Below, one piece after another: positions 47,349 to 57,604 of a DNA stretch of 64,000 nt. Each line of letters begins with the position of its first letter. Position 1 is the first letter of the stretch. Under the pieces are notes generated by a model. It did no database searches. It saw only the letters and a program-made list of their open reading frames with translations, and was not told the origin of the DNA. The DNA comes from Dermatophagoides farinae. Lineage: Eukaryota; Arthropoda; Arachnida; Sarcoptiformes; Pyroglyphidae. The DNA lies in contig NC_134679.1 of assembly GCF_024713945.1 (NCBI RefSeq), positions 439,001 through 503,000 on the forward strand, read 5' to 3'. The translations under genes and the position numbers were made by a program.

Positions 47349-47357
47349 CTTTATATA
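47349..47357 (-). promoter_or_regulatory. TATA box of the helical secreted-protein gene
   Basis: TATATAAAG on the minus strand about 92-100 nt upstream of the ATG, the same spacing as the TATA boxes of the Gly-rich and NlpC/P60 genes. Shared architecture suggests similar, high-level, tissue-restricted expression. Confidence 0.55.
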
Positions 47358-47873
47358 TGAATTTCCAGCAGCAAAAATAAAACGTTTGAAATTTCATTTT
47401 TTTTTTTTGTTGATCGAAGGATGTTCTTACCACGACTACGGCAACAACCAAAAACACACACATGGTAGAGATAAAAGAGGGATCCAAAATAATAATAAAA
47501 TCTGAAACACAAAACTAAAATGGAAACTTAATTTTTTTTTTTTTTTTTTGGGCCAAGGTCTATCGTACATCGTACTCGTCAACAATAACCACAGAAAATA
47601 CCGGTCATTTTTGGCAATAAACAAAAAAAAACATCCATTTTTTCTGCTAAATTTTATTAGGTTAGTAGTACATCGTTTTCCGTCCAAAAAAAATTGGATC
47701 ATCATTAAACGTTGACAAATTAAAGAAAATGAATAAAATGGAACAATTTAAAATTGAATTAAATTTGATGTGGAAAAAACATGCTTTTTAACATTCTCAT
47801 AATTTTTCAATGCCGAGAATGGGAAAAAAAATCGAAACATTCATTCACGTTATTTGTGAAAAACAAGCAATAA
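47358..47873. other. spacer between helical-protein and lipase genes
   Basis: About 0.5 kb of A/T-rich sequence with T and A runs (47396, 47529). It belongs to the upstream side of the helical-protein gene and the 3' side of the lipase gene. No gene seen. Confidence 0.55.
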
Positions 47874-47879
47874 TTTATT
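47874..47879 (-). terminator. polyadenylation signal of the lipase gene
   Basis: AATAAA on the minus strand 50 nt after the lipase stop codon. Confidence 0.55.
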
Positions 47880-47928
47880 GTTTCTAATTAAATAAATAAA
47901 TAAATAAATTCGATTCGTGATCAATCAA

Positions 47929-49356
47929 TCATTGATTTTTTTCTTTTTTTTCGGAATTTTTTTTCGACGATTTTAATGCATGATGAAAATTGGCCATAAT
48001 GTTTTGATCACTTAATAAACGCATATGATCCATATCATGAATTGGTAGATAATGGACAGGCTGTTTCTGTTTATGATGCCAATGTTTACATGCACTTAAA
48101 CTTTCTTCATTCACCGTACCATCACCATCACCATATTCAATACGATCAGGTTGTTGATCAGGAAATTGATTTTTATCATAAATTAATTTATTTATCGTAT
48201 CATGACCAATGCCGTGAATACAATAAACTTCAACACCTGGAGCGGTCAGATCATAGGTAATATTTCGTACATCTAACCACATATTATAACCAACATTGTA
48301 ATCAATATCATGGAATAATTGTTGATAATTTTTTATGGAATATTTTCGTTGCTTTGTTTCCACTAGAACACGATCGGTATCGAAAACATTATCATTTGGT
48401 AAAAGATAGGCAAGACTTGGAAATGTACGTTCATCATCACGGATGGTTAATGATGGTGCAACAATAACACCGAAATTATCACCCGATATAAAGGCTTTGA
48501 TTGATTTCACCGAACCACCCCATGGTCCACCTAGTGTAATGAATGATTGTACATAATGATCTTTCCACTTTTGTTGCTGATCATTTAGAAATTTCAACAT
48601 GACCAAACATCCCATTGAATGACATATGATTGCAACACGTCGTTCACCATTCATACGATATGTCTGTTCAATCAATTTTTTTACCGATTTCAGGTAATCT
48701 TGTAGTTCATCTAGAGCAAAAAATTGATTGAATTAAGATTTTTTTTTTAATATTAGAAAAATGAAAAATTTAAATAACAAACTTGGAGCTTTACGAAAAT
48801 CATATGGTGCACCGCGTATATTTTGGCCACGTTCATAACCAAAATCCACTACAAAATGTTCAACCATTCGACCAAAATAACCAGAAATTGGTAAACGACT
48901 TGGATCAACATATTCAACTGTAGTCGTATTGCCGAAACCCGGTACACGTATTTGAACACCATCATTATCATGTGTTGTTCGGGTACGATTATCATAAATT
49001 AATTTCATATTATCTACCCAACAGTCAATTATGAATGGTACTAATAACTCAAGATTCAGCCAAACACTAAAATAATCCATTGTTTGACGATCACAAAAAT
49101 AATGTGGTACACTTGATTTATTCAGTTTAGCTTCCAATTGACTGCCACCATCACCTGGAACTAAAAATTGCAACACACAACCAGCAAAAAAAAAACTTGA
49201 CCATTACATATGGATGATCAATGATTATAAATCATCATACTTGCCCAATATTATCGGTGTCAAATTCATTGTTGATTGGCCACCGTTGGCGGTGGTCCAT
49301 ATCAAGGCGAAGATGATGGTGAAAACGAAGAATTTTTCACTATCCAATGCAATCAT
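47929..49356 (-). CDS. group XV phospholipase A2 / LCAT-like lipase
   Basis: Three exons: 49356-49245, 49160-48783 and 48710-47929, 423 residues (human PLA2G15 is 412). Residues 1-25 are a signal peptide. The N-terminal motif PIILVPGDGGSQLEAKLNK is the LPLA2/LCAT oxyanion region. A Cys60-Cys84 pair matches the conserved disulfide. The nucleophile is Ser195 in HSMG; Asp360 in GDGDGTVN and His392 in DMDHMRLL complete the triad. Family members deacylate phospholipids and transacylate ceramide in lysosomes, or act as secreted LCAT. WGGSVKSIKAF and APNELQDYLKSVKKLI are further family blocks. To keep frame, intron 1 must use a GC donor (G|GCAAGT), giving the expected ILVPGD junction; intron 2 is GT-AG (49 and 48 nt from the homopolymer-rich ends). 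The tail is Lys/Ser-rich. A polyadenylation signal is at 47879-47874. It shares an upstream region with the divergent nicotinamidase gene. Confidence 0.92.
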
Positions 49357-50039
49357 TCCGGATTTTTCAAGAATTATCTAATTGAAAAATAAACAAACAA
49401 ACAATCCAAATCCACTTCAATTCAATTCATTTTTGCTGTGTCCAAAACAAATGATCGTGAACGAACAAAATCAATGCAGCTAATGATGAATAATCGAATG
49501 ATTTATTTCTGCAAATGAAAGCATATTTTAAGTAATTTTGATAATTTTTTTTTCTTTATAAATTATGCTTATGTAAGATTTTTTTTTTCATTTTTTGATA
49601 ACAGAAAAAACATTTTTTAAATTTCCAGATAAATTATTTTTTTGTGAATAGATGGCGATGCTGTTGGTGATTTTTTATTATTATTAGTATTCACTAGATG
49701 TCGCATCCACTTAATTTTACATGCACAGCACATGAGCAATAATTCGATATATCATATGACATATGTTTTGTCACAGTAATATCTTCAATATATTGAAGAA
49801 TTAATTTTGAACAAATTAATTAATTGTCTGGTTCTTTCTAATTGTGTAGCTACCGAGTATCGAAATAGAAATTATTTGAAACCAACCGGTTTTATACACA
49901 CAAACTGTAGTATTTGATGATGGTCAAGTGAGATCGCAACATCAATCGAACAAATCAAGTTTTTTTTTAAAATAACATTGAATCTTCATTATTGTATTAT
50001 TTTATTATTTTATTATTACCAATAGTATTTCTTTTCACC
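49357..50039. promoter_or_regulatory. bidirectional promoter region between lipase and nicotinamidase
   Basis: A 683-nt gap separates the start codons of two divergent genes. No TATA box stands out at either side, unlike the secreted-protein genes to the left. Two related elements sit in the middle, TAGATGGCGATGCT (49649) and TAGATGTCGCATCC (49694), suggesting a repeated factor-binding site; the ATGGC core resembles YY1/Pho sites. Both enzymes are metabolic, which fits a TATA-less promoter. Confidence 0.4.
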
Positions 50040-50941
50040 ATGGAAAATTCCAACGATCAATGGTAAGTATGATGTGTTTTTTTTTTTGTTATAAAATTAA
50101 TCTAATTTTTGATTCATTTGGTTATGTATGTAGTAAAAATATTAAAGATTATTATACACCATTTGTGTTGTCAGATTATCTTGAAGATACGGATGCCGTA
50201 TCACCTATATTGGATAAACCAAATATTACGAATGGCCATCAAGCTAGCCAAACTGTTCGACGTTGGGCATTGATCATTGTCGATGTACAAAATGATTTTG
50301 TTAATGGATCAATGTCATTGAAGAATTTTTTCAATGGTGAAGAAGCTGCCGAAGTAATACCAGCCATTAATCGGCTTTTACAATATGTAAAATTTGATCT
50401 TATCGTTTATAGCCGTGATTGTCATCCTTTCGATCATTGTTCATTTATTTCAAGTTCGGTAACACCGAAAGCACCGGTACAAAAATGGCCCGAACATTGT
50501 GTGGAAAATACATGGGGAGCACAATATGCAGCTGGACTCATAACAGAACCGCAATCATTGAATCCTACGGTTAAAAAAATTTCCATCATGAAAGGTTTAA
50601 AACGTGATGAAGAATGTTTTTCTGCATTTCGTGGCACACTTGTCGAACATTCATTACATCAATCATCACAAACATTACAAGAAATAATTAAGAACGAAAA
50701 AATCGATCAAATTTTTGTTTGTGGTCTTGCTACCGATTATTGTGTACGTGAAACATGTCATGATGCAAGAAATTTTTGTCAACGACAAGAAACATTCGTA
50801 TTAGTGGATGCTAGTCGAGGTGTTAAACCATTCCATCCGCTTAGATTTCTAGAAATAGATGTTAAAATGATAACTACCGATCGATTAATACAATCAGTAT
50901 TGATACATAAAGAAAAAATATTGAAATTAGACGCAATATGA
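50040..50941 (+). CDS. Naam: nicotinamidase (isochorismatase-like fold)
   Basis: Exon 1 is 50040-50062 (ATG, phase 2) and exon 2 50134-50941, with a 71-nt GTAAGT...TAG intron, 276 residues. It hydrolyses nicotinamide to nicotinic acid, the first step of the NAD+ salvage route that vertebrates lack. Visible family motifs: catalytic Asp58 in LIIVDVQNDF, Lys161 in IMKGLKRDEECFSAF, and nucleophile Cys211 in VCGLATDYCV. Metal ligands are Asp103 and His105 in SRDCHPFDHCSF and His129 in WPEHCV. There is no signal peptide, so it is cytosolic. The first 40 or so residues are a family-poor N-terminal extension (DYYTPFVLSDYLEDTD) as in other arthropod nicotinamidases. The gene is divergent from the lipase and convergent with the small membrane protein gene. 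Symbol borrowed from Drosophila. A polyadenylation signal is at 51101. Confidence 0.93.
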
Positions 50942-51100
50942 TGATGATGATGATGATGATGGTGATGATTATGATTTTAAAATTTTCTCTCACAATCACC
51001 ATTCGTAGTTATATCTTCAAATTTCTGTTGTTGCATTATGTGAAACTTTTAATTGATTAATTTATTGATTGTAAAACAAAACAAAAAAATTATTTGATTG

Positions 51101-51106
51101 AATAAA
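51101..51106 (+). terminator. polyadenylation signal of the nicotinamidase gene
   Basis: AATAAA 160 nt after the stop codon, just before an A-rich tract. Confidence 0.5.
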
Positions 51107-51177
51107 AAAAATCGCTTTTTAATGAATATAACAAGAATTAATTTACACAAATCTTAGACATAGAGATAGGGTAACAT

Positions 51178-51181
<4 letters not shown>

Positions 51182-51209
<28 letters not shown>
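51182..51209 (+). repeat. A28 homopolymer
   Basis: 28 consecutive A between the two convergent genes. No target-site duplication or gene remnant is visible beside it, so retroposition is not supported; assembly length may be uncertain here. Confidence 0.9.
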
Positions 51210-51340
51210 GAAGAGGACGCTGGAATTATATCGATTTGGCCAGATTTTTGTGGTTGTTGTTGTTGTTGTGCTGCTTGGTTTTTTGTTGTTGTTGTTGTTG
51301 TTGTCGGCGACTTCAATATTTGGTATGTAGATTTTACACA

Positions 51341-51760
51341 TTAATAAGGCTTATCAAGATCAACACGTGGCTGTAATTGTCTCATTGGAAATACAGGTAT
51401 ATATTCATTCTGAAATTCAGCTTCAGCCGATCCAATTGGTGGTGGATTTGTATACAACGTTGTTGGTGTTGGATTACTATATGATATGGTTGTTGTCCAA
51501 CAATAATTACGTATGGCAGCGAATATAAAACCAACTAAACTTGCTATCAATATAATGATAATGACCGATAAGAAAAATATTTGTATATTATTCCACGGTG
51601 CACCTAGTAATGAATGAATGAAAAAAAAAACATAATGAAATCAATATTAATTGATGACATTGATCAATTTGAATGCATTACCCTGCATAACGAGGACTAT
51701 AAACAAGACCAATGAAATGACAGTGGTGGCAAATAGAAAAACAACACGCATATTATTCAT
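51341..51760 (-). CDS. small protein with two hydrophobic segments and Pro-rich tail
   Basis: Exon 1 is 51760-51682 and exon 2 51603-51341, joined across a 78-nt GT-AG intron in phase 1 (G|GT), 113 residues. The first segment (VVFLFATTVISLVLFIVLVM) is a signal peptide or membrane helix. The second (IFFLSVIIIILIASLVGFIFAA) is a strong membrane helix. The junction residues APWNNIQ form a short loop between them, so a helical hairpin is possible. The remaining 50 residues are polar with Pro and Tyr: SNPTPTTLYTNPPPIG, then EYIPVFPMRQLQPRVDLDKPY to the end. Pro-Tyr-type motifs could bind WW or SH3 domains. I recognise no family. It is convergent with nicotinamidase (399 nt between stops), and a run of 28 A lies in that gap. 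Confidence 0.72.
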
Positions 51761-52599
51761 TTGTAATCGTGATTTGATTGTTGATTTTCTTTTTCTTTTT
51801 TTATTCTTGATTTTGGTGAATTTGATGAATTGGATTGGATTGTTTGATAATGTATTTTTTTTTTTGTGAATACAAAAATGATATTTACAATTTGTTTTTT
51901 TTTTGTTTTCAATTAAATAATTTTTTCCGATTCTGTTGTCGTTGTATAGTTGATGATGGATTGATGAATTGAATGTTGTTGATGAACTTGCTTTTTATGT
52001 CGGACAATCGTATGATGGAGAACGAAGTGAATGATGCAAACAATGAAACAATAGCATCATCACCGTGTACATACGTTGATTGTATGACATTTCTTTTTTT
52101 GTTTTGATTTTTAAAGATCAATTGTTATTTTTTTTTTTTTTGCTGTGGCCCAAAATAAAATCTAAATCTTTGTGGTGAGCGAAATAAACGAAATAAAAAT
52201 TCAATTAATCAAAGCAGAAATTGGACCTGTACTGAATCAATTCATTGGTAATGGAGAAAAGACTTAAATTCATTGTGGTTATTTTGTATTGGAAAACTAC
52301 CGATTCGGGACAATTATTATTATTATTATTATTACAATAATCGGAATGCTTTCAAATCAATCTAGAAACGATTGTTTTTTTTCTATTTCATAATGTCGTT
52401 GTCATTGGTTTTCTTTTATTGTTTCTTCAATGTTGAATAAATGGATATATTCGAAAATAAAATGAAAATTGAAACCAAAAAAAAAAAAAAAAAAAACACA
52501 AAATACAATTGACCAAATGAAATTTTTGTTTTATTGCCATTCTGCTGCATACACACACACACCACCACCACCACACAAACCAGAGAGTAGTAGATTATC

Positions 52600-52680
52600 C
52601 AGTGTTTCAATCTTGTCTGGCTAAACTCGAACAAGCCTGGTTAATCATCTCTTTAATGGCCCCTACCGATTGAAACACTG
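52600..52680. repeat. perfect 13-bp inverted repeat around a 55-nt GC-richer core
   Basis: CAGTGTTTCAATC (52600-52612) and its exact complement GATTGAAACACTG (52668-52680) flank a core that includes GGCTAAACTCGAACAAGCC, itself a GGCT/AGCC hairpin. The core is much less A/T-rich than its surroundings. Both strands can be read as a terminal exon: minus strand after GGTAG at 52662 gives AIKEMINQACSSLARQD and a stop, with AATAAA at 52535-52530; plus strand after TATCCAG at 52603 gives FQSCLAKLEQAWLIISLMAP and a stop. It could be a tiny inverted-repeat element, a structured RNA or a last exon; I cannot choose. Confidence 0.55.
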
Positions 52681-53869
52681 ATGATTAAAGAATGGATGAA
52701 TGAATGAATGACGTCAAATGGAACCAAGAGAAGAATGTTTCATTATTAGGAAAATGTATTTTATTTTTTTTTTTTTTTTTTTTCTCGTTTCTTGCTCTAT
52801 AGAGCACACAACATGTTAGTGTGTACATAGTGTCAACAAACACACAAACAGACACACAGACTGAGAGAAATAGTCAGATATTTCATACGATGATGATGAT
52901 GATGATGTATTATATTTGAATTGAAATTATTAAATGAAAAGAAAAACATTACAGAATAAACAACAACAACAACAACGAAAAAAATTCCGTAATGTGATAT
53001 CCGTCGTCATCGTCATTGTTTTACTGATGTAAAACAAATGACTCATATTCTTATTCTGATGAAACAACGAAAAAAAAAATGAAATTAATCCATACACATT
53101 GAATGGCACACATGATCATCATCATCATCGTATTGAAAATTGGAAATATAATATTTGCCACCATCAAAAGATGAGAAAAAAAACCAGGCAATCTAATTTG
53201 GTTAATTTCTTTTTTTTTCATTCACTAAAAACTTTTCCATTTTTATTATTATTACATTTTTGTCAATCAATACTTTTCGATACGTTTGAATGGACATCAT
53301 ATACGCACACACAGGGTCAATTATAATCATCATCGATGCAGAAGAAAAAAGTTTTCGCCTTGTCAAAAATGTCCAGACAAAATTTCTTTTGTTTTGTTTT
53401 GTTTAACCAGAAAACATGGAGAATTTTGTTTTTGTTTTCTTTTCTTCATTCGTGCAAAATTAATCAATAAATTGATGCGAAAAGATAATTAAATTAATTT
53501 GAAAATAAAAATTAAATCAATCGGATTAATCGATTTAAATTGTTATTATTATTATACAATAAGTGGATATTGCAAGAGAATGTTTTTTTTTTTTGGCTAT
53601 TGTGATGAGCAGAATATTCTTATAATCTTGGATAATGAAAATAGGCTTAATTCTCATGGCCATGATCATGATTTATGTTAACGGTCCATAATAAAATTGT
53701 ATTGTAACAAAAAAAAAACGACTACAAATCCAAAAAATTAAAAGATCAAAAATACATTAAAAAAAAAAAAATACATGCCAGAATATTAAGCTTGTACGAA
53801 TAATTATTATCACGAAATTTCATTACAATGACGTAGCAAATAAATGACATGAATGGATAAGTGTACTCG

Positions 53870-53898
53870 TTGTGTGTGTGTGTGTGTGTGTGTGTGTA
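53870..53898 (+). repeat. (GT)n microsatellite
   Basis: About 14 TG units in the gene-poor right part. Confidence 0.85.
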
Positions 53899-56800
53899 TG
53901 GAATCTAGATTTTTTTTCGCAATAATTCCGATTACAACACACACAGACCAAACATGTATAGAATAATCGATTACAAATACCGTAAAAAAATTGGACATAA
54001 TGAAAAGAAGAAAATGGATAAGATGAACATCAAAAAAAAAAAAAAAATATGTAATCAAGTGGAAAAGAATCAAATCACACAGAATCATTGAACAAAATAG
54101 AAGAATCCGATTTGCAAAATGAAGAAAAAAAAACATCCAAAAATTACATTGGTAACCAAAAATAATGTCAATATACCATATATATCTGGTTCCATTCATT
54201 CAATGTTTGGATGATTTTGATTTAATCTTTTTCGCTTTTTCTATATTTAGTTTGGAATTTGGTTTGTTGTTGTTTTTTTTTGTTCTCTATATATCATCGA
54301 AAGCGATCAATAATCAAAGATATTGGATGGTGAAAAAAAAATTGAAGACCAGATAACCTTGACTGGATGCCAAGATCAAATTACAAGTCATCAAGCAGAA
54401 GAGAAAGAATGGAAATGGGAATAAAAAAAAACTTTTTAATTTCAATACACAAAACATGAAAAAAAAAATTTTTTTTTTCTTTTGGTTCTGTGAATAGTAA
54501 ATCAATGAAATTTGAACACACCAACAAAATGTGAAAAAAAAAATGAAAGAGACAAAAATGATTTGTTCCAACACACGCACACCCCCACACACACTAAGAA
54601 ATTGAGAAAAAACATATATTTCTGTTTAACACCACCGCCACCACCGCCAACACTTTTTAACTATTCAATTCACATCACATCCACACAGTAAACATAGACA
54701 CACACACACACAAACACATACACACACACCAATAGAATCAGCAAATTCAATGATTTTAAAATAAAAAAAAGTTGTTGGATAGAATTTCAACCAAATAACA
54801 ACAGTAATGGAAAAGAATTGGTTGAAGAGAAGGAAAAAAAAATTCTTGTTTGAAGAAAATTTTAAAAAAACATACACACACACATGGAGAGAAAGCAGAA
54901 ATCAAACATTTTTTTTTTGTTACCAAACGACGAATGAATTGGTTTTTCATTTTATTTAATTTTTTTTTCTTTATTTCAAACCAAAAAAAAAAATTCACAG
55001 ATGTTTTCATTATTGTAAAGAAACGTAACGGACAGAATCTCAAACACTCCTACACTTTATTATTATTATTATTATTGCACGATAGTAAATAAAACAAGAG
55101 AAAAGTCAAGAAAAAAAAATTGAAATTTGAAATGCAATTCCGGTAAGTAAAAGAAGAAAAATTGGCCAAGAAATTTTTATACCGGTGCATGTGTGTGTGT
55201 GTGTGTGTGATATGTGGATGAATATTGTTTTCTCTCTCGTCGACAACAACATCGTTTATTTTCAGCAGCAGTCAAAATCACAACTTTTTTTTCAGTCCAT
55301 GTTGTTTATTTACTATTTTTTTTCATATTTGAATTTTAAAAGTCTCACTTGGAACACTTGGTGTCTACGTGTGTCTGTCGGTGTGTGTGTGTGTGTGTGG
55401 GATACATTCATTTTCGAAGCAAAAGTATTCAATTTTTTTTCCTGTTTGGCGTCAATATTTTTTTCCAACAACAACAACAACAACAACCAAATGTTGACAG
55501 ATTTGTTTTCATTTTTTTTTCGCTCACGTAGATTCATGTTCAATTTTGTCAGTATTTTTAAATTTTGAATTTTTTTTCTCTTTTATCAAATAACATCTGC
55601 TGTGTGTTTGTGTGTGTGTGTGTGCGTGAGTGTGCAGCATCTTTTATTCACACACACACACACACAACCAACAGCGACTATAGGTTTTTGATGTTGAATA
55701 AAGTTTAGAAAATTAAAATATTCACATCATAATAATGATGACAACAGAGTCACTATAGGTGAATCAGAATCATCGCCAACTTCATTATTAATAAACAACA
55801 ACAACAACAACGACAAGAATTGTTTGTTATGGATGGAAAAAAAAACTTTCCGAAAGTTTTGAATATAAATTTTTAAAAGAATTTTTTTTTCTGCTTTGAT
55901 TCTTGAATAACATCGAACAACCAACAGCAGAGAAGGGAAATTTTGATTTTTTTTTTTGTTTTTTTGTTTCTTGGTTTTCAATATACAAAACAACAACAAC
56001 CAAACAATAGTTGCAATGAAAAAGCAGCAGACAAAGTGTTAAGTCAACAATAACATGTTATCATTATCATCATCATTTGACTTTCAAAAAAAAAAAAAAA
56101 AAATTCCATTATTTACAATGTTTCAAATTAACTTTAGTAAAAAAAAAATTTCCTGGAAATATTCTATTCCGGGAATATTACTTTTCGTTTTTCGCTATAG
56201 CTAAACATTATTGTTGTTATCAGTGTCGTTTTTTTTCACTTGAAAAAAGATTAACTTGACTTCTGATATTTTTTCAGCAGTTGTTGTTGTTGTTGTTGTT
56301 GTTGTTGATGTTAGACTTTTGAATTCTCTTTTTTTTCACCCAAATATATATAATGATGATGATCGTTAGAGTTTGAAAAACGAAAAACGAAAAAAAATGT
56401 TCAACGAACGAAAAAATAAATCTGGAAGACAAATTTCTTTTTAATGATCACACAAATCTCACAAAACGAATGCATAAAAATTGATAAAAATCAATGTGCT
56501 CAAGGGCCCAAGATTTAGGATTTTTTTTTATTTGTTGTTGTCAATCATTTTTTTTTTTTTTTTTTTTTTGGTTATTGAAAAATTTAAAATTCAAATTCTA
56601 AATATGTCTCAGAGGAACAAAAAAAAAACTTACCATTTGATTGTTGTTGAATAATTTAAAAACGAAGAAGAATATTCCTTGTTACATATACACAATGAAT
56701 TGCAGAATCAGTTGATTACATTTTTTGTGTTATTTTGGATTTGTTGCTGACGACAAATTCACATATTTGAATGATATGATAACTAAAAAAAAATTTTTTT

Positions 56801-57592
56801 CTATTTTCGTTCAAAAACAAAGAAAAAATTGCAGCTGGCTGGCTGGCTGATGGTCGTTTTTTTTTTCGAGTAATGGACGAGTCCAAAAAATAAAAACAAA
56901 ATAAAAATAATGACAACAAAAGGTTTATGTCTCTTTACAATTATTTTATTTTCATTTCATCGCTAATATAACACAATGTTTGTGATATATTGATACAAAT
57001 GTTTATAATGACGATGATGTTTAAACAAACAATGAATAAGAATATTCTCAATCAATGATCATTTTTATTTGTGTGTGTGTGAATGTGTATGTTTTTTATG
57101 CGCGCTTTATATTTTCACATTTCGAAATAATAATAATAATAATAATGTATATATATATTGAATCTAATCGACGAAATTATTTGTCTTGTTCAAACATTGA
57201 CGAATATAGCAAAAAAAAAAGTAGATAAGCGGTGGTTATTTTTTTTTTTTTCGTCGATTCTGGCTTTTTTTTCATCATATATCTAAATAGAGAATCTCAT
57301 ATTGTGACTTTTTTTTTCTCTGTTTTTCAGTAGAAAACTTTCAATTTTTCTTTCATAGTCATCCACATATCACACACACACACACAAGCCCAAAGCAACC
57401 CAAATAGAAATTATGTTCCAGAATACAATCCTCAATGATGATGATGATGATGATGATGAAAATTCCATGATGATTGTTCCAGCAACAATGTATGTGTATA
57501 TAATAATACCGACATAAACATCAGTATACACACATAAGAATACCGCTACAACAGATGGAAAGAGAATAAAATTAAAATTCGGCTTGTCTTGA

Positions 57593-57604
57593 TGCGCATG
57601 CGCA
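57593..57604. promoter_or_regulatory. palindromic NRF-1/Ewg-type site
   Basis: TGCGCATGCGCA is a perfect palindrome and an ideal match to the NRF-1 consensus (Drosophila Ewg). Four CpG in 12 bp are very unlikely by chance in this A/T-rich region, so a promoter or enhancer nearby is plausible although no gene start is visible within a few hundred bases. Confidence 0.45.
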
